A stretch of DNA of 64,000 nucleotides from Rosistilla carotiformis (lineage in GTDB: Bacteria; Planctomycetota; Planctomycetia; Pirellulales; Pirellulaceae). Each line of letters opens with the position of its first letter. Within the stretch, counting starts at the first letter, position 1. The DNA lies in the NCBI RefSeq assembly GCF_007753095.1, contig NZ_CP036348.1, forward strand, positions 4,627,411 through 4,691,410, read 5' to 3'. Below are positions 16,903-25,645 of the stretch, in pieces. A program made the translations under genes and the position numbers. The notes under the pieces are model-generated. The model made no database searches. It was not told where the DNA came from and saw nothing but the letters and a program-made list of their open reading frames with translations.

Positions 16903-17390
16903 TCCCCGCGCGAACTTCTTGACCCTGGTTTCTTTCCGCACGAAGCGCTACGGCGGACACCGATCGTCAACAACAGGTTGGCAAAGATCGCCTGGTCGCC
17001 CGTCTGAATCGTCAAGATGTGCTCGCGTGAATTGACCGCGTCGTAGAAGGCCATCTGTTCGATCGATTGCAGCTGAAGATCGTTTCCGGCATCGGCGAAC
17101 ATCTGCCGAAACGAATCCCACACCGGCGGATCGGCCGGCAACGCGTAGGGTCCCGATTTCGGATACATCATCGTATGGGCGGCGTCGATCGGAACCGCCG
17201 TCAACAAGGCTGCAAGCACTTGGCAAACCGACACCAGACCGGGCGAAAGGTTCAGGCTAACCAATTCCGCGTTGGGCCCCAACGTGTGATAGGCCGGATA
17301 ATTCGAGTCGGCGATCAGCACTTTGCTGTAATGGCCCCCGCGTGCGAGGACCTCGTTGATTTTCGGATGCAGCAGTTCTTGAAGGAGCAT
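16896..17390 (-). CDS. RbsD/FucU-family sugar mutarotase
   Basis: A 164-residue RbsD/FucU-family protein; members interconvert pyranose, furanose or anomeric forms of ribose or fucose. Family features are the N-terminal HPKINEVLARGGHYSKVLIAD with its active-site His, the DSNYPAY segment, and FYDAVNSREHILTIQTGD near the end. The C-terminal 20 residues are a basic, disordered tail. No sugar transporter or kinase is adjacent, so the sugar is unknown. It ends inside the last bases of the convergent sugar transferase. Confidence 0.85.
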   Translation of the reverse strand: MLLQELLHPKINEVLARGGHYSKVLIADSNYPAYHTLGPNAELVSLNLSPGLVSVCQVLAALLTAVPIDAAHTMMYPKSGPYALPADPPVWDSFRQMFADAGNDLQLQSIEQMAFYDAVNSREHILTIQTGDQAIFANLLLTIGVRRSASCGKKPGSRSSRGDQ

Positions 17391-17405
17391 GAGTTACCGC
17401 GAGAC

Positions 17406-18443
17406 TTAAGGAGCGAGACCGGGATCGGGTTGCCAAATGTACATAAACGTTGGCAGCCGTGCACGCATCAAGCCAGGAATTTGTGGCAACGCCATCAACT
17501 GAGTCGGTTCGTTGGGGGTCATCGCATACGGCGTTCGCGCCTTGTCTTGCTCGCGATGCAACATCACGACACACGAATTTGGATCACCCGTATAGGCACG
17601 CGCCGCCGCGATCGCATCGTCGATATAGCCGACTTGATCGACGACGCCCAACTCAACAGCCTTCTTTCCGGTGAAGATCCGTCCGTCGAAAATATCCGCA
17701 TCGCGATGGATCCGCTGACGCGATTGCAGCACAACCTCCCTGAACCGTTCGTTGTACTGTTCGGCGATCTCGGTCAACAATTCCTCTTCGTCCTCTTCCA
17801 AGAATCGCTCGGGCGAACCGATGTCGACAAACTTTCCGGCCCGGATCGTTTGTCCCGAGACGTTGAATTGCGCCATCGCGTCTTCGAGATTGTACAGATT
17901 CAAGATCACACCAAATCCACCAACGATCGACGTCGGATGGGCCACAATCTGGTCGGCCGCCGTCGCGAGCAAGTATCCACCACCGGTCGCGATATCCATC
18001 AAGACGGCCACGATCGGCATCCCGGTTCGCTCGCGAAAGGATTCCAGTTCGCGACGCATGATATCCGACGCGGTGACGCCGCCGCCGTAGCTGTTGATCC
18101 GAATGATGACCGCCGAGATATCGCCTTCGCGTTCAACCTGATCCAATTTCTCACGGAAGATGTCCAACGGGTTGTCTCCCATCGAACCGATCCCAGCCTG
18201 GTTTTGATTCACCAGCAGGCCATCGACATCGATCAGCGCGATCTTGCGATTGGTTCCCGATTGCACGGGCATCGTCTTCAGCGGAGAACGGTCGCGAAGA
18301 ACCTGAGGTTGCATCGCAATCGGATCGGCCGAGACATGCACTCGGGCGGGGACCAACCGAATCAAGCTATCTGTTTTAATCGCGTGCTTGCCGCATCCAA
18401 CGGTGCAAGCGAGCACACTGCAAAGAATCAAGAAACGTGACAT
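17406..18443 (-). CDS. S49 (SppA-like) peptidase-related lipoprotein, nucleophile Ser apparently absent
   Basis: 345 residues. The N-terminus LILCSVLACTVGC is a lipoprotein signal with the lipobox Cys at about residue 17. The ClpP-like S49 fold follows: INSYGGGVTASD (oxyanion-hole glycines), MDIATGGGYLLATAADQIVA, and the region of the general-base Lys (TIRAGKFVDIGSPERF). In active SppA proteins the segment reads D-x-A-A-S-G-G-Y, with Ser as nucleophile. Here it is D-I-A-T-G-G-G-Y, so Gly replaces Ser. The protein may be a non-catalytic homologue or may use the adjacent Thr. It ends 15 bases upstream of the RbsD/FucU start on the same strand. Confidence 0.82.
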   Translation of the reverse strand: MSRFLILCSVLACTVGCGKHAIKTDSLIRLVPARVHVSADPIAMQPQVLRDRSPLKTMPVQSGTNRKIALIDVDGLLVNQNQAGIGSMGDNPLDIFREKLDQVEREGDISAVIIRINSYGGGVTASDIMRRELESFRERTGMPIVAVLMDIATGGGYLLATAADQIVAHPTSIVGGFGVILNLYNLEDAMAQFNVSGQTIRAGKFVDIGSPERFLEEDEEELLTEIAEQYNERFREVVLQSRQRIHRDADIFDGRIFTGKKAVELGVVDQVGYIDDAIAAARAYTGDPNSCVVMLHREQDKARTPYAMTPNEPTQLMALPQIPGLMRARLPTFMYIWQPDPGLAP

Positions 18444-18596
18444 GCTGCGGCTTTGGTCAGCGGTTCGAAAGGCGCGGAATCCATTCCCAACGCACTTTCA
18501 TAGCATTCGGAATTCCGGCCGCCCCCTCTGGCACCAAACCCGTACGATCGGCGCAATCCGATTTGCTAGCAGGGCATGTTTAAACGATCCTGTAAA

Positions 18597-19463
18597 CTAG
18601 GTCGTCTTTTTGGCCGCCAACGCACCCCGAAGAAAGCGCCGTCGTTCGAAGTCGCGGGCGTCGATCCGTCCCAACGCAAACCACAAGCAACAACTGAATG
18701 CAAACAGACCGAACTGAAGAAACTGCAACTCCACAACAAACGCATCCGACGGAACCGATCCCAACGAAAGGATGAACTCGCGCAGCGTCAGCGCGTCGAC
18801 CACGGAGGAGGACAAGGCGCGGGCAAGCCATGAATACAGGATCGCGCCGCACAACAGCACCGCCAATAAGCAGCACGCCCGAATACGCACATACGAAGTC
18901 GCCAACATGGTCGATGCGGCACCGATGTACAAAAGTACAAACAGCGGGACCGCCAACAAAGGCGCTGCCGCCGCAGTGATCGAATACGCTCGAGTTGCCG
19001 ACGATAGAACCGCGACCATCGCGGTGGTCAACAAGATCGACCGGATCGTAAACCGGTACCTTAGCGATCCGTCGGCAACCGGTTCGTCCGCCGTTCGAAA
19101 ACCAAGCCACACAGGGACGCCAAGCATCAGCGATGCACAAACCTGCAGCCCCACCAGCGTTCCGAACAACAACAGATACCGAACGGGCGGCTCCTGCCAA
19201 CAGACGGACATAAACAACACATGCCATCCGAAACCCGACACGCCGATCAGAACTCGGCGCCAAGAAAAAATCGGAGAGAAGCAAACCGAGGCGGTCATCG
19301 AACAACCGAGCCACATCAGCCCGATCCATGCCGCTTGTCCGAAAGCTGAACCGTAATAGTACCGCGTCCACACGCCAAACACGATTTGCAAAACCACCGT
19401 CGTGATGGCCGCCAATATCGTCAAGGCTCCGATACGCGGAGCGGTCAATTCACCTTTCGTCAC
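18597..19463 (-). CDS. Integral membrane protein of unknown function
   Basis: A 288-residue hydrophobic protein with about seven or eight predicted membrane segments. The GTG start at 19463 is supported by GGGAG at 6-base spacing. A charged interruption (GFRTADEPVADGSLRYRFTIR) divides two membrane halves near residue 125. The C-terminus is basic (DARDFERRRFLRG). I recognise no family. It lies downstream of parB on the same strand with about 110 bases between, so readthrough from parAB is possible. Confidence 0.6.
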   Translation of the reverse strand: MTKGELTAPRIGALTILAAITTVVLQIVFGVWTRYYYGSAFGQAAWIGLMWLGCSMTASVCFSPIFSWRRVLIGVSGFGWHVLFMSVCWQEPPVRYLLLFGTLVGLQVCASLMLGVPVWLGFRTADEPVADGSLRYRFTIRSILLTTAMVAVLSSATRAYSITAAAAPLLAVPLFVLLYIGAASTMLATSYVRIRACCLLAVLLCGAILYSWLARALSSSVVDALTLREFILSLGSVPSDAFVVELQFLQFGLFAFSCCLWFALGRIDARDFERRRFLRGALAAKKTT

Positions 19464-19572
19464 ACAATACTCCCAACCTCGGTGTCACGGGCCCGCACTT
19501 CGCGGCGGTCCCGTTCCGCAACTCCCGACTTCGGCCCTTCGATTCCAAGGACCGAACCGATCCGCGTCGTCG

Positions 19573-20598
19573 CTACGCCGCAGCCACTTCGGGAGCGCTC
19601 ACCTGACCGGCCATCATCGCCGTGATGCGTTCGAATTCGTCGGGATTGGTGAAGTGGACCACGATCTTCCCCTTCCCCTTGGACGACTGTTTGATCTCGA
19701 CCTTGGTTCCCAAATCCATCCGCAACTGGCGTTCTAGAGAAGAAACCTGAGGCGACGTGACCTGCTTCTTTCGGGGCGTTGCGTTTCCACGTTCGCCCGA
19801 TTCAAGATCCTCTTCGGCCTGCAATTGGTCCGAAACATACGCTTCGGTTTGTCGCACCGACCAATGCTCGTTGATGATCGTTTGTGCAAGTTCGCATTGC
19901 AAGTCTTCGTCGCCCAGCGGCAACAAAGCCCGCGCGTGCCCCGCGGTCAGCGCTTCCTTTTGGATCGCATCAAGGACTTCGGTTGGCAGTTCCAGCAAAC
20001 GCATCAAGTTGGCGACGGTGCTGCGATCGATCTTCAAACGCTTGGCCAGTTCGTTCTGTTGGCAGCCATGCTGTTCAATATAGTGACGGAACGACATCGC
20101 CTTCTCGACCGCATTCAAATCCTTGCGTTGCAAGTTTTCAACGATCGCCAACTCGGCGACCATGCGATCATCGGCCTCGCGAATCTCCGCGCGAACGGTT
20201 GTCATCCCGGCGTGAATCGCAGCCCGCAGACGACGTTCACCCGAGATCAATTGGAAGCGTTGTCCATCGCGACGAACGATCACCGGTTGCAGTTGTTCGT
20301 GCGACTTCAGACTTTCGGCCAACGCCGCGATCTCGTCGGGATTAAATTGACGACGCGGTTGGAATGGATTGTTGTCGATTTCATAGACGTTCAAATGAAC
20401 CAGCTTTCCGGCCGGAGTGGTTCCGTCGTCGATGTCGCTGGCCTGCAGTTTGGTCGCCCTTTGCACGACCGGTCCCTCGTCTGCCGACGATGCAGGACGC
20501 GGGTCGGTCGACAATCCGATGTCGCCGCCACGTTCGTTTTCGATCGGAGTGCCCAAGAGCGCCGCCAAACCTTTTCCTAGTCTTCGATCTTTAGTCAC
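19573..20598 (-). CDS. parB: Chromosome-partitioning protein ParB
   Basis: 341 residues. ParB binds parS, loads on DNA as a CTP-dependent clamp, and with ParA moves the origin. The N-terminal KGLAALLG box is followed by the ParB/Srx domain, with NPFQPRRQFN, the CTP-site block ISGERRLRAA and the AIVENLQRKDLN segment. A helix-turn-helix follows (ELAKRLKIDRSTVANLMRLL), then GHARALLPL and a C-terminal dimerisation region. The GTG start overlaps the end of parA by eight bases (GTGACTAA), so translation is coupled. Candidate parS sites lie at 21498-21528, 22914-22929 and 25576-25591. Confidence 0.95.
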   Translation of the reverse strand: MTKDRRLGKGLAALLGTPIENERGGDIGLSTDPRPASSADEGPVVQRATKLQASDIDDGTTPAGKLVHLNVYEIDNNPFQPRRQFNPDEIAALAESLKSHEQLQPVIVRRDGQRFQLISGERRLRAAIHAGMTTVRAEIREADDRMVAELAIVENLQRKDLNAVEKAMSFRHYIEQHGCQQNELAKRLKIDRSTVANLMRLLELPTEVLDAIQKEALTAGHARALLPLGDEDLQCELAQTIINEHWSVRQTEAYVSDQLQAEEDLESGERGNATPRKKQVTSPQVSSLERQLRMDLGTKVEIKQSSKGKGKIVVHFTNPDEFERITAMMAGQVSAPEVAAA

Positions 20599-21337
20599 GG
20601 CCGAGAACCTCCATGCATAGCTGAGTGTAAGCGTAGGCCCCGCGCGATCGCGGAGCGTACTGAAAAATATTTTCGCCGTGGCTAGGTGCCTCGGTTAACG
20701 CGACATCGCGTGGGACAACGGTGTCGAACACGATTTCGCCAAAGAACTCACGAACCTCCGAATCAACCTCGTGCGTCAATTCCAATCGAGGATCGTACAT
20801 CGTCAACAAGATCCCGCCGAAGGTCAGCCGACCATCGGTCGCCTGGATCGCTTCACGGATCACGTGGATCATCTGGGTCAGCCCTTCCATCGCAAAATAT
20901 TCGCATTGGATAGGCATCAATACTTCCGTCGATGCAGCCAACGCGGCGCGGGTCAAGGTCCCCAGCGATGGCGGGCAATCAATCAGAACGTGATCATAAG
21001 AATGCAGCCCCGTCTCCAAATGACTTCGCAGCAGCGAGGCTTCCGAACCGGTCGCCTTGGCCAGCTGGTCGACATCTTGAAATGAACGGCTGCCGGGCAA
21101 TAGGTCCAAGTTCGCCTCGGTCGACACCAAAATGCTATCACGCAATGTATTGGGATCGATCAACGGATGGCGTTTGGCCGGTTCATGCCCGAGGGCACTC
21201 GTCGCATTGCACTGCGGATCCATATCGACCAGCAGCGTCTTGTACCCACCGCGAGCCAGGCCGGCGGCGAGGTTGACGGCGGTGGTGGTTTTACCAACGC
21301 CCCCTTTCTGATTTGCAACGCACAAGATCCGACCCAT
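20591..21337 (-). CDS. parA: Chromosome-partitioning ATPase ParA (Soj)
   Basis: 248 residues from the ATG at 21337; an ATG at 21349 would add four residues. The deviant Walker A motif is CVANQKGGVGKTTTAVNLAAG, from its second residue the signature of ParA/MinD ATPases. The switch region is VDMDPQCNATSALG, and the Walker B-like segment is VLIDCPPSLGTLTRAAL. There is no N-terminal DNA-binding extension, so this is the chromosomal Soj type rather than a plasmid type Ia. It is the first gene of the parA-parB unit. Confidence 0.95.
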   Translation of the reverse strand: MGRILCVANQKGGVGKTTTAVNLAAGLARGGYKTLLVDMDPQCNATSALGHEPAKRHPLIDPNTLRDSILVSTEANLDLLPGSRSFQDVDQLAKATGSEASLLRSHLETGLHSYDHVLIDCPPSLGTLTRAALAASTEVLMPIQCEYFAMEGLTQMIHVIREAIQATDGRLTFGGILLTMYDPRLELTHEVDSEVREFFGEIVFDTVVPRDVALTEAPSHGENIFQYAPRSRGAYAYTQLCMEVLGRD

Positions 21338-21497
21338 CGTTATTCGCATTGTCGAGCGGTCAGACTCGACGCGAAGCCTCCTTGAAGATTGGGATGGCAG
21401 CCGTCCTAGCCGCCTTCGACGAACGGCAAATCACCATCCGGTGACGCCGTCTCGTCGAATCGCATTCTAACGCGGAAGTGCAAAAAAGCAGAATGCC

Positions 21498-21528
21498 AGT
21501 TTCACGTGAGCGGGTTTCACGGGAAACG
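21498..21528 (+). promoter_or_regulatory. parS: Two adjacent parS-like sites
   Basis: The second (21513-21528) contains GTTTCACGGGAAAC, which matches 13 of 14 bases of the parS core GTTTCACGTGAAAC. The first (21498-21511) starts GTTTCACGTGA, a perfect left part with a degenerate right arm. They lie about 160 bases upstream of parA, where ParB binding could also regulate parAB. Confidence 0.6.
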
Positions 21529-21699
21529 GTAGCAATTGAAACGGTTCCAACAGGGCCGAACAAAGGAATTGCCACGGCATTCTCAAATCCAAACAACACG
21601 ACGAACGCTCCCCATCCGGATCGGACGGCGGATCGGCCCACGTGCCCGGGAAAATTTTCGTAGCCTCCGCCCCGACCGCTTCACAGCCTCACACACCAA

Positions 21700-21716
21700 G
21701 CGTACCATAGGTACGC
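21700..21716. promoter_or_regulatory. 17-base palindrome, possible operator
   Basis: GCGTACC-ATA-GGTACGC is a perfect 7-bp inverted repeat with a 3-base centre, 75 bases upstream of the PEP-CTERM gene start. Its form fits a dimeric repressor or activator site; no matching regulator is identified. Confidence 0.4.
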
Positions 21717-21790
21717 ATGTACATGCCGCATGCGTTATCCACACAATCGCGGTGTGTGTCACTGTGACCACCGATAAGGAGATCTCCGGG

Positions 21791-22468
21791 ATGTGTGTTC
21801 GTTCGTTTGCCCTGCTGTGCAGCCTCTTTGTGTCGATTCAATCAGCGCACGCCGACATTATCCTCGTGCTCGACACGAACAATAAGACGTTTTCGTTTAC
21901 CGGGTCGGATACCGGAACGCTGGCCGACAATACCTCTCCCGATGGAGATGCTGCTTGGTACAACGGATCGGATGTTTTGTTGTTGGCTACCGACTTTGTG
22001 GTTTCGAGCGCGTTCCAATTTGGAAGCAATCCAATCTCCGAAACGACCGCCGGCCTAGGCCTACAATTTAATAACACCAACGATCTCATTGGGATCTATG
22101 TAGCCAGCTTCTTTGCCGGAAAGGAGAATCAGTCGGGGACGATCTCGACCGTCGACGTCGCTTTCGATTACGGATCCAGGTTCACAGGGCCGAACGGCAA
22201 CGAACTGATATCCAGTTTCGAGAACACCGTTCTTGCTCCCGGATTTGAAATTCCAATCTTCGACTTCGCTGCATTTGGCGGAAACAACCCCACGGGCTTC
22301 AACCCTATCCAGGTCCAGTCCGCCGCGGCCCCTGAGCCGGGGTCGCTTGCTTTGATGGCCAGTGGCTTGGCCGGAGCGGCATGGTTTCGCAATCGGAAAC
22401 AGCGTGGCAAGCGGCCAAATCATTCAGACGCCACCGTCCCGCAGCCGACCGATCGAACCTCGGCCTAG
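21791..22468 (+). CDS. PEP-CTERM sorting-domain protein
   Basis: 225 residues. The ATG at 21791 has AAGGAG 9 bases upstream, much better than the longer open frame. A signal peptide (FALLCSLFVSIQSAHAD) is followed by a beta-rich domain rich in Asn, Thr, Gly and Phe. The C-terminus has the PEP-CTERM tripartite signal: APEPGSLALMASGLAGAAWF, then a basic RNRKQR cluster. This signal is handled by exosortases, and the passenger is usually released or anchored outside. About 25 hydrophilic residues extend past the basic cluster, which is longer than usual. Its stop overlaps the stop of the convergent DUF1015 gene. Confidence 0.88.
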   Translation: MCVRSFALLCSLFVSIQSAHADIILVLDTNNKTFSFTGSDTGTLADNTSPDGDAAWYNGSDVLLLATDFVVSSAFQFGSNPISETTAGLGLQFNNTNDLIGIYVASFFAGKENQSGTISTVDVAFDYGSRFTGPNGNELISSFENTVLAPGFEIPIFDFAAFGGNNPTGFNPIQVQSAAAPEPGSLALMASGLAGAAWFRNRKQRGKRPNHSDATVPQPTDRTSA

Positions 22469-23772
22469 CGTCGCTGCAGCGGATTAAAGATCAGTCCACT
22501 CAACGGTTCATGCGTCATGTGGAACGTGTTCGCTGGCAGACGCTCCTCTTGAACTGCGATCGTTTCCATCGCGTCAACTTCGATCGGCGGAACCAACGCT
22601 GCGATGCAGCACCCCTGATCCTCACCAATCGTTGCAACCACATCGTCGATGGTGCGACAGGGTTCGACCGTGGCGTCGGCGATCTGCAACAGATCGGCCA
22701 CTACCAAATGATGCAGCTGGTTGATCGACAGCTCGCACCACTCATCGCTCGCTTGCGGACAAAGCTCCCGCAGCCGATCGATGCCCGGTTCTTTGATCTC
22801 ACATAAAACCCAACGGCGATCCCCTCCGCAATAGATCGCCAACCGGCCTTGATGATCGCTGGCGGCAATCGGCTTCCACGCGACCTCCGCCGAATCGGGA
22901 CCTTCGACAATCGTGTTGCACGTGAAACATTCCCCAATCCGTGCAACCAAATCTTCGCTGGTCAGCGGCGTGGGGCCGCGGAAAACAGGATGCGTTGAAG
23001 CCAACAGGTCTTCCGAGTCTTCCATCCGCAACAGCAGCGTCAGCACAAAATTGGCGGGATGATCGCTGGCCAGTGGACCTTCGTAGTCGTTCAGCCACAT
23101 CCGATACTTTCGGCTGGCCAATAAAGGATCCTCTCCCGCGGCCACCAACATCGGCGCCGGGCCGACCAATTCCTGGATCGAACCGATCGTGCGGTCGTCG
23201 CTGACCGGCCAGATCGAATGTCGCACGCCGACATCATCGACGCACGTGATTTCAAGCCCCTCCTGAATTGCTCCCTCCACCAACTGCAGCAGCCGATCCT
23301 CGGGATCCGAACACAATCCAACGATCGGGGTCAGGTTCGCTGCGCACCGCCGCATCAATTCAAACCGCGCTTCAACCACCGCATCGGTCGTTTCCAAAGC
23401 GGTATACAGCCGGCGGTCCTCGGGAGAATCAAACCGCACGCCGCACAGGATCCCCCGCCGCGTGACGCTTTGCCCTTGGTCGAGATAGGTATGTTGGTAG
23501 ATGTAGACCTCGGGAGCGGCTTCGTCTTGCAGCACCCCCTCGTTCTGCCAACGTCGCCAAAACCGCGCCGCCCGTTCATCGCGGCTGTCCGCACCGTCGC
23601 CCGGTTCGGCGCGATTGGCGATCAATCGAACGCAACCGGCCGGATGCCGTTTGTAGAGCTGATCCTGCATTGCGGGACTGATCGCATCGGCAGGCGGCGC
23701 GACCACGTCGCTCAAATTACCAACGTGACCAAGGTTGTAGCGCAGGGCGCGGATTGCGGAAATTTCCGGCAT
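22465..23772 (-). CDS. DUF1015 family protein
   Basis: About 435 residues from the ATG at 23772, which gives the family-type beginning MPEISAIRALRYN. Typical features are LSDVVAPPADAISPAMQDQL, the AARFWRRWQNEGVL block, the EVYIYQHTY strand and RRGILCGVRF. The ending LPANTFHMTHEPLSGLIFN corresponds to the conserved C-terminus of the family. DUF1015 proteins occur in many bacteria; their biochemical role is not established. One parS-like site lies inside this gene at 22914-22929. The gene overlaps the PEP-CTERM stop by four bases. Confidence 0.85.
   Translation of the reverse strand: MPEISAIRALRYNLGHVGNLSDVVAPPADAISPAMQDQLYKRHPAGCVRLIANRAEPGDGADSRDERAARFWRRWQNEGVLQDEAAPEVYIYQHTYLDQGQSVTRRGILCGVRFDSPEDRRLYTALETTDAVVEARFELMRRCAANLTPIVGLCSDPEDRLLQLVEGAIQEGLEITCVDDVGVRHSIWPVSDDRTIGSIQELVGPAPMLVAAGEDPLLASRKYRMWLNDYEGPLASDHPANFVLTLLLRMEDSEDLLASTHPVFRGPTPLTSEDLVARIGECFTCNTIVEGPDSAEVAWKPIAASDHQGRLAIYCGGDRRWVLCEIKEPGIDRLRELCPQASDEWCELSINQLHHLVVADLLQIADATVEPCRTIDDVVATIGEDQGCCIAALVPPIEVDAMETIAVQEERLPANTFHMTHEPLSGLIFNPLQRR
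22914..22929 (+). promoter_or_regulatory. parS: parS-like site inside the DUF1015 gene
   Basis: TGTTGCACGTGAAACA matches 15 of the 16 bases of the parS consensus TGTTTCACGTGAAACA. It is about 2.3 kb from the parB start. parS sites within coding sequences are common in bacteria. Confidence 0.7.
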
Positions 23773-23916
23773 GTAGACTTTGGGGGCTGTAACGGAATGA
23801 GACTTCAGGGACAGCCGTCCATTGTACGCATCGGGCCCCAAGTTGTCGCAGGTGTTCGAACGATGCCGCTGCGGAAAACGGGATTCGATCCCCTCCCGCA
23901 ATCGGCTGTGCCGGGT

Positions 23917-24696
23917 TTATGCAAAGGGAAAGGTGTCGTCGATTTCCGCTTGGCTCAACTCTGCCAAGAACGGTGCGATCCGCTGGACGATCAAATCCAT
24001 CACCGCCCGCCCCTTGTCGGCCGTCGCCGCGTGCGGATTCCCCGATCCGGATTGCGTCGTTAAAAGATGCCATGGACGGGTGATCGAAACCCAGCCTTCG
24101 TTGAGTGCTTCGAACCGCATCGGGCGCGTTGCCCCCGCATCCCCACGCAGCGAGCCGTCCGAATTACGGACGACGAAATCGGGAAAGTAGGCCAACGCCA
24201 AAGAGGTCTCCATTTCGCCGGCGTGATCCTCGGCAACGTCGAAGATCTCGTGGTACCGGTCGCGAACCATCTGGAACCAATTGCAAAGGAAGATCTGCGA
24301 CGCACATTGGCCGTGCAGTTCCCTCAGGATCGGCTTCAGCTCATTGCCGCCGTGGCTGTTCAAGAAGACGATCTTCCGGATCCCCGCCCGTTGGATCGAT
24401 TCCACCAGATCCTTCACCACCATCAACATCGTCGACGGATTCAGGTTCATCGCCAGCGGCAACGCGTTCATGTTCGTTTCGGTGCCGTAGGGGATCGTCG
24501 GCAACAAGACCACGCGGCCCCCTTGGGCATTGGCCGCTTCGCAAACCGCCCGCCCGATACAACGACTCTCCATCGTGTCGGTCCCATAGGGCAGATGGAG
24601 GTTGTGAGGTTCGGTGGCCCCAAAGGGGAGCACGGCCACGCGGAAGTCGCCATCGCGAACATCGGTCAGTGTGATTTCTTCCAGGATCGATTTCAT
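23917..24696 (-). CDS. Creatininase-family amidohydrolase
   Basis: 259 residues from the ATG at 24696. Creatininase-fold enzymes are metal-dependent cyclic-amide hydrolases. Seen are the metal-ligand block LPFGATEPHNLHLPYGTDT (Glu, His and Asp), PTIPYGTETNMNALP, FLNSHGGNELKPIL, and a later Glu in DHAGEMETSLALAYFP. These are the expected dinuclear site residues. No signal peptide is seen. Related proteins act on creatinine, a mycofactocin intermediate or pyrimidine-type amides; nothing nearby tells which. The same strand carries DUF1015 145 bases downstream. Confidence 0.85.
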   Translation of the reverse strand: MKSILEEITLTDVRDGDFRVAVLPFGATEPHNLHLPYGTDTMESRCIGRAVCEAANAQGGRVVLLPTIPYGTETNMNALPLAMNLNPSTMLMVVKDLVESIQRAGIRKIVFLNSHGGNELKPILRELHGQCASQIFLCNWFQMVRDRYHEIFDVAEDHAGEMETSLALAYFPDFVVRNSDGSLRGDAGATRPMRFEALNEGWVSITRPWHLLTTQSGSGNPHAATADKGRAVMDLIVQRIAPFLAELSQAEIDDTFPFA

Positions 24697-24804
24697 CGGA
24701 ACAACAACTTTCGACAGGCAACACAGAATCAGCGGAAGGACGCCATGCGCCAATCGCAGAGCATCATCCGAAGGAACAAGGCATCGCCCCAGCGCGCCGG
24801 GCGT

Positions 24805-25434
24805 TTACGGATGCAGCGCACATTCAAAGATTCCCGAAACAGCGGTCTCCTGAGAGGAGCTGCTGTTCATGACCGAGGCATTCTCGATCCGAGCGGTCAC
24901 CTTTCCCTGATCGATGGCGATCGAGACCGGAACCGGTTGGTCGTCGGGCGAGAACCAAATCGTACCGCCCGCTTCCTTCTGCGCGAACAACCGTGCGGAA
25001 ACCGTCTGCCCCGCCAATGCGTTCAGGTCTCCGGCCGCCGAAAGATTCGCCTGCAACAGAAAGGCGGGAAAGGTCTCGTCGTCGCCATCTTTGCTGCTGG
25101 AGATTTTCAAGACCGCCGGTCGTCCCGGGTTGATCGCGATCAGCTGCACATAACTTGCGGCAAACTCCGTCGGCGAGTCCAACGTCATCATCCCCTTGCC
25201 GGTCGTATCGCCGATGCCATTGACATCCCCCGCGGTCTCGGCAACCTGCTGGGTCGTCGCTTCCACTTTGGCAACCGCCTCTTCGGTCGCCGATTTCACT
25301 TCCGAAGAAACGTCCGACGCGACACTGGTCGCCGTCTCTTTTTCCTGATCGACCAGTTCGTTCAGTTTCTCTTTGCTGCAGCCGCTGGCCGCCGATGCGA
25401 CCAACAGGGCGCACGCGATCCGAAGGGTATTCAT
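24805..25434 (-). CDS. Lipoprotein with helical N-terminal segment
   Basis: About 209 residues from the ATG at 25434. The lipoprotein signal LRIACALLVASAASGC places the lipid-bearing Cys at about residue 19. Residues about 22-75 are rich in Glu, Lys, Ala and Val and should form an amphipathic or coiled-coil helix. The rest is beta-like, with FAASYVQLIAINPGRPAVLK and RPAVL/VPVSIAIDQGKVTARI stretches. I recognise no family. A periplasmic or outer-membrane-attached location is inferred from the lipobox. It lies about 110 bases upstream of the creatininase-like gene on the same strand. Confidence 0.7.
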   Translation of the reverse strand: MNTLRIACALLVASAASGCSKEKLNELVDQEKETATSVASDVSSEVKSATEEAVAKVEATTQQVAETAGDVNGIGDTTGKGMMTLDSPTEFAASYVQLIAINPGRPAVLKISSSKDGDDETFPAFLLQANLSAAGDLNALAGQTVSARLFAQKEAGGTIWFSPDDQPVPVSIAIDQGKVTARIENASVMNSSSSQETAVSGIFECALHP

Positions 25435-25575
25435 AGATGAAGCCGTTCCCGGGGAAAGATAAGAAGCGGAAAAAATAGCACTCAACAATATAAGGCCCCG
25501 TCACGCCCGAAACAAATCGCCGCGAGCGAGCTTCCCGATGGATCTCGATCCGCCGTCGTGCCTGCCCGAAACCGG

Positions 25576-25591
25576 CGTGTTCCACGTGGAA
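25576..25591. promoter_or_regulatory. parS: Perfectly palindromic parS-like site
   Basis: TGTTCCACGTGGAACA is a perfect 16-base palindrome and differs from the classical parS consensus only by a compensating pair of changes. It lies in the gap between the lipoprotein start and the permease end, about 5 kb from parB. Confidence 0.75.
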
Positions 25592-25645
25592 CACGTGCAT
25601 AAACTCTTCCGGTTTCACACCCCTCGAGACGGCAAACTTGAGCGG

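Larger units (their letters stand above)
21338..21790. other. Intergenic region upstream of parA with parS-like and operator-like sites
   Basis: No gene is supported between the divergent parA and PEP-CTERM genes. The gap holds two adjacent parS-like sequences and a 17-base palindrome, annotated separately. A minus-strand frame of 93 codons over the parS-like sites has no homology I recognise and no ribosome-binding site. Confidence 0.5.

Noticed and set aside
21360-21641. 93-codon minus frame upstream of parA
   Set aside because: It covers parS-like sites, lacks a ribosome-binding site and shows no domain.
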